A DNA stretch of 31,578 nucleotides from Rhodobiaceae bacterium (GTDB lineage: Bacteria > Pseudomonadota > Alphaproteobacteria > Rhizobiales > TMED25), in assembly GCA_002704755.1 (NCBI GenBank), contig PAHC01000011.1:1-31578 (forward strand), written 5' to 3'. The notes under the pieces were generated by a model that was not told the DNA's origin, did not search any database, and saw only the letters and a program-made list of their open reading frames with translations. This document shows, in pieces, positions 24,015 through 31,578 of the stretch. Position 1 is the stretch's first letter, and the number at the start of each line of letters is the position of its first letter. Both the position numbers and the translations under genes were made by a program.

Positions 24015-25496
24015 ATGATTGAACATATCGCCGCAATAGTTGTCATGCTTCCTATAATTAGCTCAGTATTTGTAATGTTAATTCGTAATAACTCAATCAA
24101 TTGGCTAATTTCTTCAACTGCATCTTTGATTACATCCATTGCTTCCATAATGATGTATTTACAGATAAGTAAAAATGGTAATATTTCATATGCTATGGGA
24201 GGCTGGGAGCCCCCCGTTGGGATTGAATATAGAATAGATGAATTTAACGCTCTATTTATTATACTAATTTCAATTGCATCTTTCTTAATACTTCTCTATG
24301 CCAGGCATAGTTTAGTAGGTGAGTTGAAAGAAAACAAAATTTCAACCTTCTACTCCATGTATTTGTTATGTTTGGGAGGATTAATAGGAATACTATCAAC
24401 AGGTGATGCATTTAATGCCTTTGTTTTTTTAGAAATATCCTCATTAGCAACATATATCCTAATCTCAATGGGTTCAGACAGAAGGGCCCTTTTATCGGCT
24501 TATCAATATCTTATTATGGGTACAATTGGTGCCACGCTATATGTAATAGGTGTTGGATTAATTTTTGTCCTTACTGGAAGCCTAAATCTTCACGATATTT
24601 CAATAAGAATTCAAGAATTAGATTTATACAGACCGTTGTATGCATCTTTAGCTTTCATTACAGTCGGAATTGCTCTTAAAGTAGCTCTCTTCCCATTGCA
24701 TGCGTGGCTCCCAAATGCTTATGCCTATGCTCCTTCAGTAGGAACTGCATTCTTATCATCTACAGCCACAAAAGTTGCTATTTATCTGCTTATCAAATAT
24801 CTCTTCCTTGTTTACGGGTATGATGTTGTTTATTCAAATAAAATATTTGTTTTCGTTATCATTGGCCTATCCATCCTAGCAATGTTTGGTGCATCATTGG
24901 TTGCAATTTTCCAGAGTAATCTTAAAAAACTTTTTGCTTATTCTTCAGTAGCTCAAATTGGATACATAACACTAGGAATTGGTATTGCCAACCATAATGG
25001 ATTAATTGGCTCAACAGTCCATATTATTAACCATTCGATAATTAAGGCTGCAATATTTCTAGCAATTGGATGTATTGTATTTAAGACAAAAATTTCTAAT
25101 ACTCATGAGCTCGCAGGTCTTGGAAAAAAGATGCCTGTAATAGCAATTCTCCTTACTATTAGCTCTCTAAGTCTTGTAGGTATACCGGGAACTGTAGGAT
25201 TTATCTCCAAATGGTACTTGATTATAGGAGCGCTTGAACAAGGTTGGTGGCTAGTAGTCCTGTCATTAGCCATCAGTTCACTATTAGCATTAATTTATGT
25301 GGGAAGAGTAATTGAATTAATGTGGTTCCATCAACCGGAGGATGACATCAATGTAAATAGTAAAAGCCTACCAGTTGAAATGCTTGCCATTACCTTTATT
25401 TTAACACTTGCTACAGTCTATTTTGGAATTGATACAAGACTCACAGCAGGACTAGCTGAAATTGCAGTACAGAATGTTCTGCTTGGAGGACAATGA
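24015..25496 (+). CDS. mrpD: Mrp antiporter-like subunit 1 (MrpD type)
   Basis: One of three large proton/cation-pumping subunits related to NuoL/M/N. The 493 residues form about 14 helices. The expected charged chain is present: E140 in FVFLEISSLATY, K222 in IALKVALFPLHAWLPNAYAYAPS, K253 in STATKVAIYLLIKY, and a lysine in INHSIIKAAIFLA. LPNAYAYAPSVGTAFLSS resembles MrpD. It overlaps the next subunit's start by 4 bp (ATGATGA). Confidence 0.92.
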   Translation: MIEHIAAIVVMLPIISSVFVMLIRNNSINWLISSTASLITSIASIMMYLQISKNGNISYAMGGWEPPVGIEYRIDEFNALFIILISIASFLILLYARHSLVGELKENKISTFYSMYLLCLGGLIGILSTGDAFNAFVFLEISSLATYILISMGSDRRALLSAYQYLIMGTIGATLYVIGVGLIFVLTGSLNLHDISIRIQELDLYRPLYASLAFITVGIALKVALFPLHAWLPNAYAYAPSVGTAFLSSTATKVAIYLLIKYLFLVYGYDVVYSNKIFVFVIIGLSILAMFGASLVAIFQSNLKKLFAYSSVAQIGYITLGIGIANHNGLIGSTVHIINHSIIKAAIFLAIGCIVFKTKISNTHELAGLGKKMPVIAILLTISSLSLVGIPGTVGFISKWYLIIGALEQGWWLVVLSLAISSLLALIYVGRVIELMWFHQPEDDINVNSKSLPVEMLAITFILTLATVYFGIDTRLTAGLAEIAVQNVLLGGQ

Positions 25497-26953
25497 TGAC
25501 AGAATATCTGATTTATTTTCCTATTCTCATACCACTGATAACAGCTATTGCCATCAAGTTATCATGGCCAATAAAAATCACTAGAAAGTTAATTCTATAT
25601 TTTGGTCCAATATTAACATTGGCTTGTTCAATATATATTTATAATAAATTTGATAAACTAAATTCCAATGTTGATATCATAAATATATTCGACAACATAA
25701 CAATCTCACTTGGGATAGAACCGATAAGTATGGTTTTTCTCATCATGGTCAATACTTTATGGCTCGTTGCTACTGCTTACTCACTAGGCTATATGATATC
25801 AAACAACGAGAAAAGACTTGGTAATTTTTTCTTATTCTTTTCCATATCTATTTCTTGTGCAAATGGAGCTGCGCTATCAAGCAATCTTATAACCCTCTTT
25901 ATCTTTTATGAGTTGCTTACAATTTCAACCTACCCGCTCGTAACTCATAAGGGAGATGAGCAATCAAAAGCATCTGGTAGAAAATATTTATTAATACTAC
26001 TTGGAACATCCCTATGCTTCTTCCTTCCAGCAATTGGATACGTTTATCACCTAAGTGGAGGCCTCGAGTTTGTTGATCAAGGTTTATTATTTACAAATCT
26101 TCTGCCTGATCAAATTAATAATTTGGAAATTTCAATCCTATTAATCTTATTTGTATTTGGTATATCCAAAGCAGCTGTCATGCCTTTTCATTCATGGCTA
26201 CCTGCAGCAATGGTTGCACCTACTCCAGTTTCAGCTCTTCTTCACGCTGTAGCTGTTGTAAAAGTAGGTGTATTCTCCATTATTAAAATATTAGTTTATA
26301 CCTTTGGAATAGAATTACTTCATGGTCTAAATATTGTTGATTTACTTGTGTACATTTGTGGGTTTACAATTATTGCAACCTCAATAATTGCACTAAAACA
26401 GGATAATCTAAAAAGGTTATTAGCCTATTCTACAATAAGTCAGCTATCTTATGTCATAATTGCAATTCTTATATTAACACCATCTGCAATTATTGCGGCC
26501 ACCATGCATCTAATTGCCCACGCGGTCAGTAAGATTACATTATTCTTTGCAGCTGGTGCAATTTACACATCCACTGGTTTCACAAAGATAAGTGAAATGA
26601 ACGGAATTGGCAAAAATCTAAAAGTTGTCTGTTTCGCCTTCACACTTGGTGCCATGTCGCTAATTGGTTTACCTATACTTGTTGGCTTCACAAGTAAATG
26701 GTATATCGTCCAGTCAGCAGCTTCAGATAGTCAGTGGATAATTTTATCGGTAATCACTATTTCAACTCTTTTAAATATTGGGTACTTTACTCCTATAATT
26801 TACAAATTCTTCTTTACCCAGAAAAATGCAAATAAAAAATTCAAACATCTACCATTAACTATAAACTTTGCTATTCTTTCTTGCTGTATATTAATGGTAA
26901 TCCTATTCCTATATCCAACTCTAATCATTGAGGTAATAAAGAATGTCCAATAA
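25493..26953 (+). CDS. Mrp antiporter-like subunit 2 (NuoL/MrpA N-terminal type motifs)
   Basis: A 486-residue pump subunit with the NuoL/MrpA-style central motif PFHSWLPAAMVAPTPVSALLHAVAVVK (about 231-257). Key residues are E140 in IFYELLTISTYP, K226, H251 and K257, and a further lysine in AHAVSKITLFFAAGAI. It ends where classical MrpA would continue into the MbhD/MbhE module, which is a separate gene about 2.3 kb upstream. It therefore probably plays the MrpA N-terminal role, although MrpD-family naming is also used for such proteins. Its last 11 bp overlap the start of a small membrane-protein gene. Confidence 0.88.
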   Translation: MMTEYLIYFPILIPLITAIAIKLSWPIKITRKLILYFGPILTLACSIYIYNKFDKLNSNVDIINIFDNITISLGIEPISMVFLIMVNTLWLVATAYSLGYMISNNEKRLGNFFLFFSISISCANGAALSSNLITLFIFYELLTISTYPLVTHKGDEQSKASGRKYLLILLGTSLCFFLPAIGYVYHLSGGLEFVDQGLLFTNLLPDQINNLEISILLILFVFGISKAAVMPFHSWLPAAMVAPTPVSALLHAVAVVKVGVFSIIKILVYTFGIELLHGLNIVDLLVYICGFTIIATSIIALKQDNLKRLLAYSTISQLSYVIIAILILTPSAIIAATMHLIAHAVSKITLFFAAGAIYTSTGFTKISEMNGIGKNLKVVCFAFTLGAMSLIGLPILVGFTSKWYIVQSAASDSQWIILSVITISTLLNIGYFTPIIYKFFFTQKNANKKFKHLPLTINFAILSCCILMVILFLYPTLIIEVIKNVQ

Positions 26954-27161
26954 CATAAAGAAACTATGGTTAGGATTTATACTAGTACTTGCCTTGCTAT
27001 TTTTAAGTGACATTATTATTCATCGCCACAGTTATTTTGAAATAGATGGTTTCTTTGCTTTCCCTTCATTATATGGATTCTTATCATGCGTTTTTTTAGT
27101 TTTTATATCTAAATTAATTGGCATTTTCTTAAAAAGACCAGAGGATTATTATGATAACTAA
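26943..27161 (+). CDS. Small two-helix membrane protein embedded in the mrp operon
   Basis: A 72-residue protein with two predicted membrane segments, about 8-24 (LWLGFILVLALLFLSDI) and 43-63 (LYGFLSCVFLVFISKLIGIF), joined by an aromatic and acidic loop, and a charged tail ending PEDYYDN. It overlaps the genes on both sides by 11 bp, so it is translationally coupled and likely made in ratio with the pump subunits. I recall similar short proteins ending in an EDYYD-like tail at the same place in other alphaproteobacterial clusters of this kind, but no function is known to me. It may be an accessory or assembly subunit bridging two antiporter-like proteins. Confidence 0.82.
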   Translation: MSNNIKKLWLGFILVLALLFLSDIIIHRHSYFEIDGFFAFPSLYGFLSCVFLVFISKLIGIFLKRPEDYYDN

Positions 27162-28827
27162 TCTATTACATCCTGGAATAATTCTAATTATATTTGGGCT
27201 TTTAATACCCTATATAAAACACAAACAATTAATACCAATTTTCCCAATTATTAGTTTTATTATATTAATATCTATTGATGATGGCTCACACTTTGTGATC
27301 AATTATAACTATTTTGAACTAGTTATTATAAGTATTGATAAACTAAGTAAGTTATTCTCATACATATTCCTATTAATTTTATTTTGCACTTCTATTTTTA
27401 GCCTAAATCAAGAAAATAGAACCGAAATAGCCTCTGCATTTATCTATGTAGGTTCTGCAATATCTGTTGTCTTGTCTGGTGATTTGATAACACTATTCAT
27501 CTTTTGGGAAATCATGGCTATTGCATCTACTATTGTTATTTGGTCTGGTTCAAAGGATGCTTATTATCCTGGAATTCGATACCTAGCCGTTCATTTGTTA
27601 GGCGGATCAATTTTACTTATTGGTATCATTGGATACGCAAGTTCAACAGGCAGCGCAGCCTTTGATTTAATGAATCCAGAAAATATATTCAGTTACTTCA
27701 TACTCGTCGGTTTCTTAATAAATGCAGGCTCACCACCATTCTCAAGTTGGATACCTGACTCATACCCAAGCGCATCATGGTCTGGAACAGTATTTTTATC
27801 AGCTTTTACAACAAAAACAGCTGTATATGTTCTCATTAGAGGTTATGCCGGATATGAATTCCTTATTTATATAGGAGTATTCATGATTTTTTACGGTATT
27901 ATTTTTGCGATACTAGAAAATGATATGAGAAGAATTTTATCTTATTCTATTGTAAATCAGGTTGGATTTATGATTGTTGCAATAGGCATAGGAACAGAAA
28001 TTGCTATAAACGGTGCATCTGCACATGCATTTACTCACATCATTTATAAAGCGCTTTTACTAATGAGTGCTGGCTCAGTATTTTACATAACCGGCAAGAC
28101 AAAATGCACCGACCTCGGTGGGCTATACAAGACAATGCCACTAACTATGATTTGTGGAATAATCGGTGCTTTGTCAATTTCAGCATTTCCATTAACTTCT
28201 GGTTTCATATCAAAATCATTAACAGTCCAAGCTGCTGTTTATGAAGATTTAAAAATCTTATGGTTATTATTAACAATGGCTTCTGCAGGCGTATTCTTAC
28301 ACGCAGGAATTAAATTTCCTTGGTTTGTTTTTTTTCAAAAAGATGCAAAACTAAAAGCATCTGATCCTCCGAATAATATGAAATTAGCAATGATAATACT
28401 CTCCTTCTTATGTATTTTTATAGGCGTATTTCCTGGACTCTTATATTCAATACTTCCATTTGAAGTAAAGTACTTACCATATACTGCAGATCATGTTTCA
28501 TCACAGTTACAACTGTTGATGTTCTCTGGTTTAGCATTTTTCATTTTGCTAAAATTCCTCAAAAGAACATTAACTATAACTCTTGATTTTGATTGGTTCT
28601 GGCGTAAATTTGGGCAATTAGTTATCAACGAATTTAACATCCAACTTCTAATTAGATTCAAAAATATAATAAAATCAATTCAAGGTGTTATTAGTCAAAC
28701 TATTGAGAGTTTACATAAACATAATGGGCCATCTGGCGTGCTTGGTCGATCATGGCCTACAGGTCACATGGCTTTCTGGACAACTATTTTATTAGCTTCT
28801 TTTCTATTATTTTATCTATTTGCTTAA
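27151..28827 (+). CDS. Mrp antiporter-like subunit 3 (subunit D family)
   Basis: A 558-residue NuoL/M/N-type pump subunit. The TM5-type glutamate is E120 in IFWEIMAIASTIVIW, and K222 lies in SAFTTKTAVYVLIRGY. A later lysine is in FTHIIYKALLLMSAG. At the position of the central TM7 lysine (canonically KAGxPPLHxWLPD) it reads LINAGSPPFSSWIPDSYPSAS, with N191 instead. The AFTTKTAVY form marks a distinct branch of subunit D found in alphaproteobacterial clusters. The C-terminus is long, with an amphipathic stretch (about 475-535) before a last helix. It is the third such subunit here, where classical Mrp has two (A and D). Confidence 0.9.
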   Translation: MITNLLHPGIILIIFGLLIPYIKHKQLIPIFPIISFIILISIDDGSHFVINYNYFELVIISIDKLSKLFSYIFLLILFCTSIFSLNQENRTEIASAFIYVGSAISVVLSGDLITLFIFWEIMAIASTIVIWSGSKDAYYPGIRYLAVHLLGGSILLIGIIGYASSTGSAAFDLMNPENIFSYFILVGFLINAGSPPFSSWIPDSYPSASWSGTVFLSAFTTKTAVYVLIRGYAGYEFLIYIGVFMIFYGIIFAILENDMRRILSYSIVNQVGFMIVAIGIGTEIAINGASAHAFTHIIYKALLLMSAGSVFYITGKTKCTDLGGLYKTMPLTMICGIIGALSISAFPLTSGFISKSLTVQAAVYEDLKILWLLLTMASAGVFLHAGIKFPWFVFFQKDAKLKASDPPNNMKLAMIILSFLCIFIGVFPGLLYSILPFEVKYLPYTADHVSSQLQLLMFSGLAFFILLKFLKRTLTITLDFDWFWRKFGQLVINEFNIQLLIRFKNIIKSIQGVISQTIESLHKHNGPSGVLGRSWPTGHMAFWTTILLASFLLFYLFA

Positions 28828-28845
28828 TTATGATATAATAACAGT

Positions 28846-29220
28846 ATGGACAAATGGAAAAATAAATTAAGTGATATCCAATATCACGTAACCCGTGAAG
28901 CTGGAACCGAGCGCCCATTTACTGGACCACATTTAGATGAAAAATCTGAAGGTATTTATCATTGTGTTTGTTGTAACAAACCATTATTTACCTCTGAGCA
29001 TAAATACGACTCAGGTTCTGGTTGGCCAAGTTTCTATAATACTAATTATATAGATAATATTCATCAAGTGGACGATTTTAGTTTGCTCATGAAAAGAACA
29101 GAAGTGAAATGTGGAGAGTGTGATGCACATCTTGGACATGTATTCGAAGATGGACCACAACCCACTGGAATAAGATATTGCATTAATGGTCATGCATTGA
29201 GCTTTAAAAAAAGTAGGTAA
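28846..29220 (+). CDS. msrB: Peptide-methionine (R)-S-oxide reductase
   Basis: Repairs the R form of methionine sulfoxide in proteins. The 124 residues show the zinc cysteines C40 and C43 (YHCVCCNKPLF) and C89 and C92 (KCGECDAHLGHVF), the SGSGWPSF substrate loop, and the catalytic C112 in GIRYCINGHALSF. The recycling cysteine found in many relatives in the GWPxF loop is serine here (GWPSF), so reduction may use another cysteine or an external thiol. No ribosome binding site precedes the ATG. A TATAAT at 28834-28839 ends 6 bases before it. It lies 18 bp behind the mrp cluster. Confidence 0.94.
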   Translation: MDKWKNKLSDIQYHVTREAGTERPFTGPHLDEKSEGIYHCVCCNKPLFTSEHKYDSGSGWPSFYNTNYIDNIHQVDDFSLLMKRTEVKCGECDAHLGHVFEDGPQPTGIRYCINGHALSFKKSR

Positions 29221-29223
29221 ATA

Positions 29224-30417
29224 ATGCCAAAGATAATAGAAGTACTTCCAGATAGTGATTGGCAGGATATTTTATCCATTGAAAGCGATTTAACAGATGA
29301 AGAAAAATTAGTCCAGAAAACTGCAAAAGACTACTCAACAAACAAATTAATGCCTCGTGTAAAAGACGCATTCAGGAATGAAAGATTTGATAGGGAAATC
29401 ATTTCTGAACTGGGAGCGTTAGGACTAATAGCGCCGACTATTCCTGAAGAATTGGGAGGGGCAAATCTAAATAATGTCTGTTATGGTTTAATTGCATTTG
29501 AAATTGAAAAAGTGGACTCGGGTTATCGTTCTGCTATGAGCGTTCAAAGCTCGCTTGTCATTCATCCTATATATGAATTTGGCTCAGAAGAACAGAAGAA
29601 GAAATACATACCAAAACTTATTAATGGTGAACTAATAGGTTGTTTTGGACTCACAGAACCAAACCACGGCTCTGACCCAGCAGGTATGCAAACAAATGCA
29701 AAAAAAGTTGATGGTGGTTGGATTATTAATGGATCGAAAACATGGATAACAAATTCACCAATTGCAGATATTGCAATCGTATGGGCAAAAGACGATGATT
29801 GTAACATTAGGGGATTCTTACTTGATAGAAATTTACATGACTTTAAAACTGAGAAAATTGAGGGGAAATTTTCTTTGAGGACATCTGAAACTGGGCAAAT
29901 ACACTTTGATGAGCTATTTGTGGGCGATGATTTTTTACTACCAAATGTGGTCGGATTAAAGGGTCCATTTTCTTGTCTAAATAAAGCTCGATATGGAATT
30001 TCATGGGGAACTATTGGTGCTGCAGAATTTTGTTGGCATACAGCAAGACAATATGCTTTGGATAGGAAACAATTCAATAAACCAATTGCAAGTAATCAAT
30101 TAATACAAACTGATCTAGTGGATTTTCAGACACAAATAACACTTGCAAAATTAGCAGTCCTAAAATTAGGAAGAGAGATAGATAAAAGAAAAGTTAACCC
30201 AGCAGCAATATCTTTGTTAAAAAGAAATAATTGTCAAATTGCCCTTGATATAGCAAGAAAAGCAAGAGATATTTTAGGTGGTAATGGAATCTCAGATGAT
30301 TATCATATAATAAGACATTTATTAAATCTTGAAACAGTGAATACATATGAAGGCACAAGGAATATACATACATTAATCCTTGGAAGATCGCAAACGGGTA
30401 TTCAAGCATTCTTTTAA
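29224..30417 (+). CDS. gcdH: Glutaryl-CoA dehydrogenase
   Basis: An FAD acyl-CoA dehydrogenase that oxidises and decarboxylates glutaryl-CoA to crotonyl-CoA in lysine and tryptophan breakdown. The 397 residues match the family throughout: YRSAMSVQSSLVIHPI (about 99-114), GCFGLTEPNHGSDPAGM, WITNSPIADIAIVWA, KFSLRTSETGQI, DILGGNGISDDYHI, and the catalytic glutamate E376 in NTYEGTRNIHTLILGRSQTGIQAF. The C-terminal GRxQTGIQAF is characteristic of GcdH rather than short- or medium-chain enzymes. It starts 3 bp after msrB. The usual partner, a CaiB-type CoA transferase, is not in the window. Confidence 0.95.
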   Translation: MPKIIEVLPDSDWQDILSIESDLTDEEKLVQKTAKDYSTNKLMPRVKDAFRNERFDREIISELGALGLIAPTIPEELGGANLNNVCYGLIAFEIEKVDSGYRSAMSVQSSLVIHPIYEFGSEEQKKKYIPKLINGELIGCFGLTEPNHGSDPAGMQTNAKKVDGGWIINGSKTWITNSPIADIAIVWAKDDDCNIRGFLLDRNLHDFKTEKIEGKFSLRTSETGQIHFDELFVGDDFLLPNVVGLKGPFSCLNKARYGISWGTIGAAEFCWHTARQYALDRKQFNKPIASNQLIQTDLVDFQTQITLAKLAVLKLGREIDKRKVNPAAISLLKRNNCQIALDIARKARDILGGNGISDDYHIIRHLLNLETVNTYEGTRNIHTLILGRSQTGIQAFF

Positions 30418-30512
30418 TCTAACAATTTGTAATTTAATTTATTTTGATTTAAATTCTAATATTTAAATGATAATATTCTTGTGTTCGATAATTAACTATA
30501 ATGGAGAAAGAA

Positions 30513-31109
30513 ATGGCATTTGAGCTACCAGATTTACCATATGCACATGATGCGTTGGGACCCTATATGTCCTCAGAAACACTAGAGTTTCATCATGATA
30601 AACACCATCAAGCATATGTCACAAACGGAAATAACATACTAGCAGAGACTGATCTAAAGAATGAGTCCCTTGAAAACATAGTTATAAAGTCACATGGGAA
30701 TAACGCTGGCCTTTTCAATAACGCAGCGCAACATTATAACCATATACATTTTTGGAAAATGATGACGCCAGGAGGGTCTAAAGTACCTTCTAACCTAGAA
30801 AGTAAAATCAATGAAGATCTTGGTGGCATGGATAAATTCAGAGCAGATTTTATTAATGCTGGCGTTACGCAATTTGGATCAGGTTGGTGTTGGCTTGAAC
30901 TAAAAGATGGAAAACTCAATGTTTCCAAGACACCTAATGGTGAAAATCCTCTTGTAAATGGAGCTACTCCATTACTTGGTTGTGATGTATGGGAACATTC
31001 ATATTACATTGACTATAGAAATGCTAGACCAAAATATTTAGAAGCTTGGTTTGATAATCTTGTAAACTGGGAATATGTAACAGAGTTACTTGAAAATTCT
31101 AATTAACAC
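30513..31109 (+). CDS. sodB: Superoxide dismutase, iron type
   Basis: Converts superoxide to hydrogen peroxide and oxygen in the cytosol. Metal ligands are H27 (FHHDKHHQAYV), H77 (HYNHIHFW), D158 and H162 (GCDVWEHSYYIDYRN). Q73, four residues before H77, and FGSGWCWL favour the iron rather than the manganese form, though cambialistic use cannot be excluded. An ATG at 30501 is in frame, but it overlaps the GGAG ribosome binding site (30503-30506) that serves the ATG at 30513, so I chose the latter (197 residues). The 95 bp before it carry no terminator for gcdH. A clear terminator follows the gene. The stop codon ends between 31106 and 31109. Confidence 0.94.
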
Positions 31110-31150
31110 AAGTAAATCTACTAATAGTAGGTATAAAGTAAATAAATTTA

Positions 31151-31178
31151 CCCCTCATTTTTAAATGAGGGGTTTTTT
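31151..31178 (+). terminator. Rho-independent terminator after sodB
   Basis: A perfect inverted repeat, CCCCTCATTT (31151-31160) with AAATGAGGGG (31163-31172), folds to a 9-bp stem with a 4-base loop, GC-rich at the base. It is followed directly by six T (31173-31178). It is the only textbook intrinsic terminator seen in the window and isolates the sodB transcript from the transporter gene downstream. Confidence 0.93.
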
Positions 31179-31330
31179 ATTTGAAAAATAAAAATATATT
31201 ATATAATAAAATCAATTAGTTATGAATTAAACTAACAGAAAAAAACTTCTGCCGGTTATTATTTAATAAAAAGTATGTTATGGTACCACTATACTAAATA
31301 TAGACTACATAAATAAACAATAGGAATATT
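31179..31330 (+). promoter_or_regulatory. Upstream region of the ProX-like gene
   Basis: These 152 bases should hold the promoter of the transporter gene. Possible -10 hexamers include TATACT at 31290-31295, without a convincing -35. Two small inverted repeats are present: TTAGTT/AACTAA (31216-31221 and 31230-31235) and CAGAA/TTCTG (31236-31240 and 31247-31251). Neither is strong enough to call a riboswitch or an operator. Confidence 0.35.
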
Positions 31331-31578
31331 ATGAAAAAATATACATTACCGTTAGTTGTAGTAATCTTAATCGCAATTGGTTTTTATGCTAATAACGCAT
31401 TAAAAGATGAAACTAAAGTTGCAGATTGTGGAAGTGTTACTATAGCTAATATGAATTGGGCATCAGCTCAAGCAATCGCTGAAATCGATAATATAATTTT
31501 AACACATGGATATAATTGTAATGTTGAATTAGTTCCGGGTGATACTATGCCAACATTTACATCTATGAATGAAAAAGG
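31331..31578 (+). CDS. ProX/OpuAC-like ABC transporter substrate-binding protein, cut by window edge
   Basis: The frame opens with an ATG preceded by AGGA (31322-31325) and runs off the window after 82 codons. Residues 1-22 (MKKYTLPLVVVILIAIGFYA) form a basic, hydrophobic signal peptide or anchor. CGSVTIANMNWASAQAIAEI (from about residue 33) and CNVELVPGDTMPTFTSMNEKG are typical of the OpuAC domain of glycine-betaine/proline-type binding proteins. The likely role is periplasmic capture of a quaternary amine osmolyte such as glycine betaine. The ligand-cage residues lie beyond the edge, so choline, proline betaine or another solute remain possible. Confidence 0.82.
   Translation, partial: MKKYTLPLVVVILIAIGFYANNALKDETKVADCGSVTIANMNWASAQAIAEIDNIILTHGYNCNVELVPGDTMPTFTSMNEK

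Noticed and set aside
29562..30077. Minus-strand open frame of 171 codons inside gcdH
   Set aside because: Mirror of a strongly conserved coding sequence; its composition reflects the sense codons.
30497..30502. TATAAT just before sodB as its promoter
   Set aside because: Its start site would fall around 30509 and remove the GGAG ribosome binding site that clearly serves the ATG at 30513.
31118..31130. CTACT/AGTAG hairpin after sodB as a terminator
   Set aside because: Only a 5-bp stem without a T run; the strong terminator lies 20 bases further on.

Overview
The window is a densely packed, AT-rich (by eye about one third G+C) stretch of bacterial chromosome. It looks like a streamlined, probably marine, alphaproteobacterium. 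The grounds are an alphaproteobacterial-type CobT, a PleC/DivJ-type histidine kinase, clustered GANTC (CcrM-type) sites, a YcgN-family protein and a large Mrp cluster, together with many 1-11 bp gene overlaps. No rRNA, tRNA, CRISPR array, transposase or phage gene was seen, and no gene-free gap exceeds 300 bases.

Layout. Positions 1-9972 are one minus-strand run, in transcription order: rpiA, gor, class II DAHP synthase, nadE, gltX, a TetR-family regulator, cysS and cimA (cut by the left edge). This is central metabolism: pentose phosphate, glutathione, aromatic precursor, NAD, two aminoacyl-tRNA synthetases and the citramalate route to isoleucine. The tetR-cysS-cimA part has its own recognisable promoter, whose start site lies inside a palindromic operator candidate. 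A gph-like phosphatase (plus strand) diverges from rpiA and converges on an M20 dipeptidase. Next comes a minus-strand block read as hemerythrin-like protein, dusA, cobT, cobD and the M20 peptidase; the first three genes overlap by 1-4 bp.

At 15.8-17.9 kb a membrane histidine kinase of the PleC/DivJ type is preceded by three copies of the 7-mer TGATTCG, each containing a GANTC site. This matches the GcrA/CcrM cell-cycle element. Convergent to it is a cytochrome c maturation cluster (ccmE, ccmF, ccmH, with no ccmG in it), headed by a YcgN-family cysteine-rich protein.

From 21.2 kb everything is on the plus strand. sufE leads directly into a ten-gene Mrp-type Na+/H+ antiporter cluster: E, F, G, a free-standing MrpA C-terminal module, B, C, three large antiporter-like subunits, and a 72-residue membrane protein overlapping the genes on both sides. 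msrB and glutaryl-CoA dehydrogenase follow, then sodB with a clear intrinsic terminator, then the start of a ProX/OpuAC-like substrate-binding protein cut by the right edge.

Most of the window is ordinary housekeeping. The points most worth a second look are the triple YGAKTCG element before the kinase, the eroded signature motifs in both CobT and CobD, the three-pump Mrp arrangement with its conserved-looking small protein, and the TetR-controlled cysS-cimA promoter.
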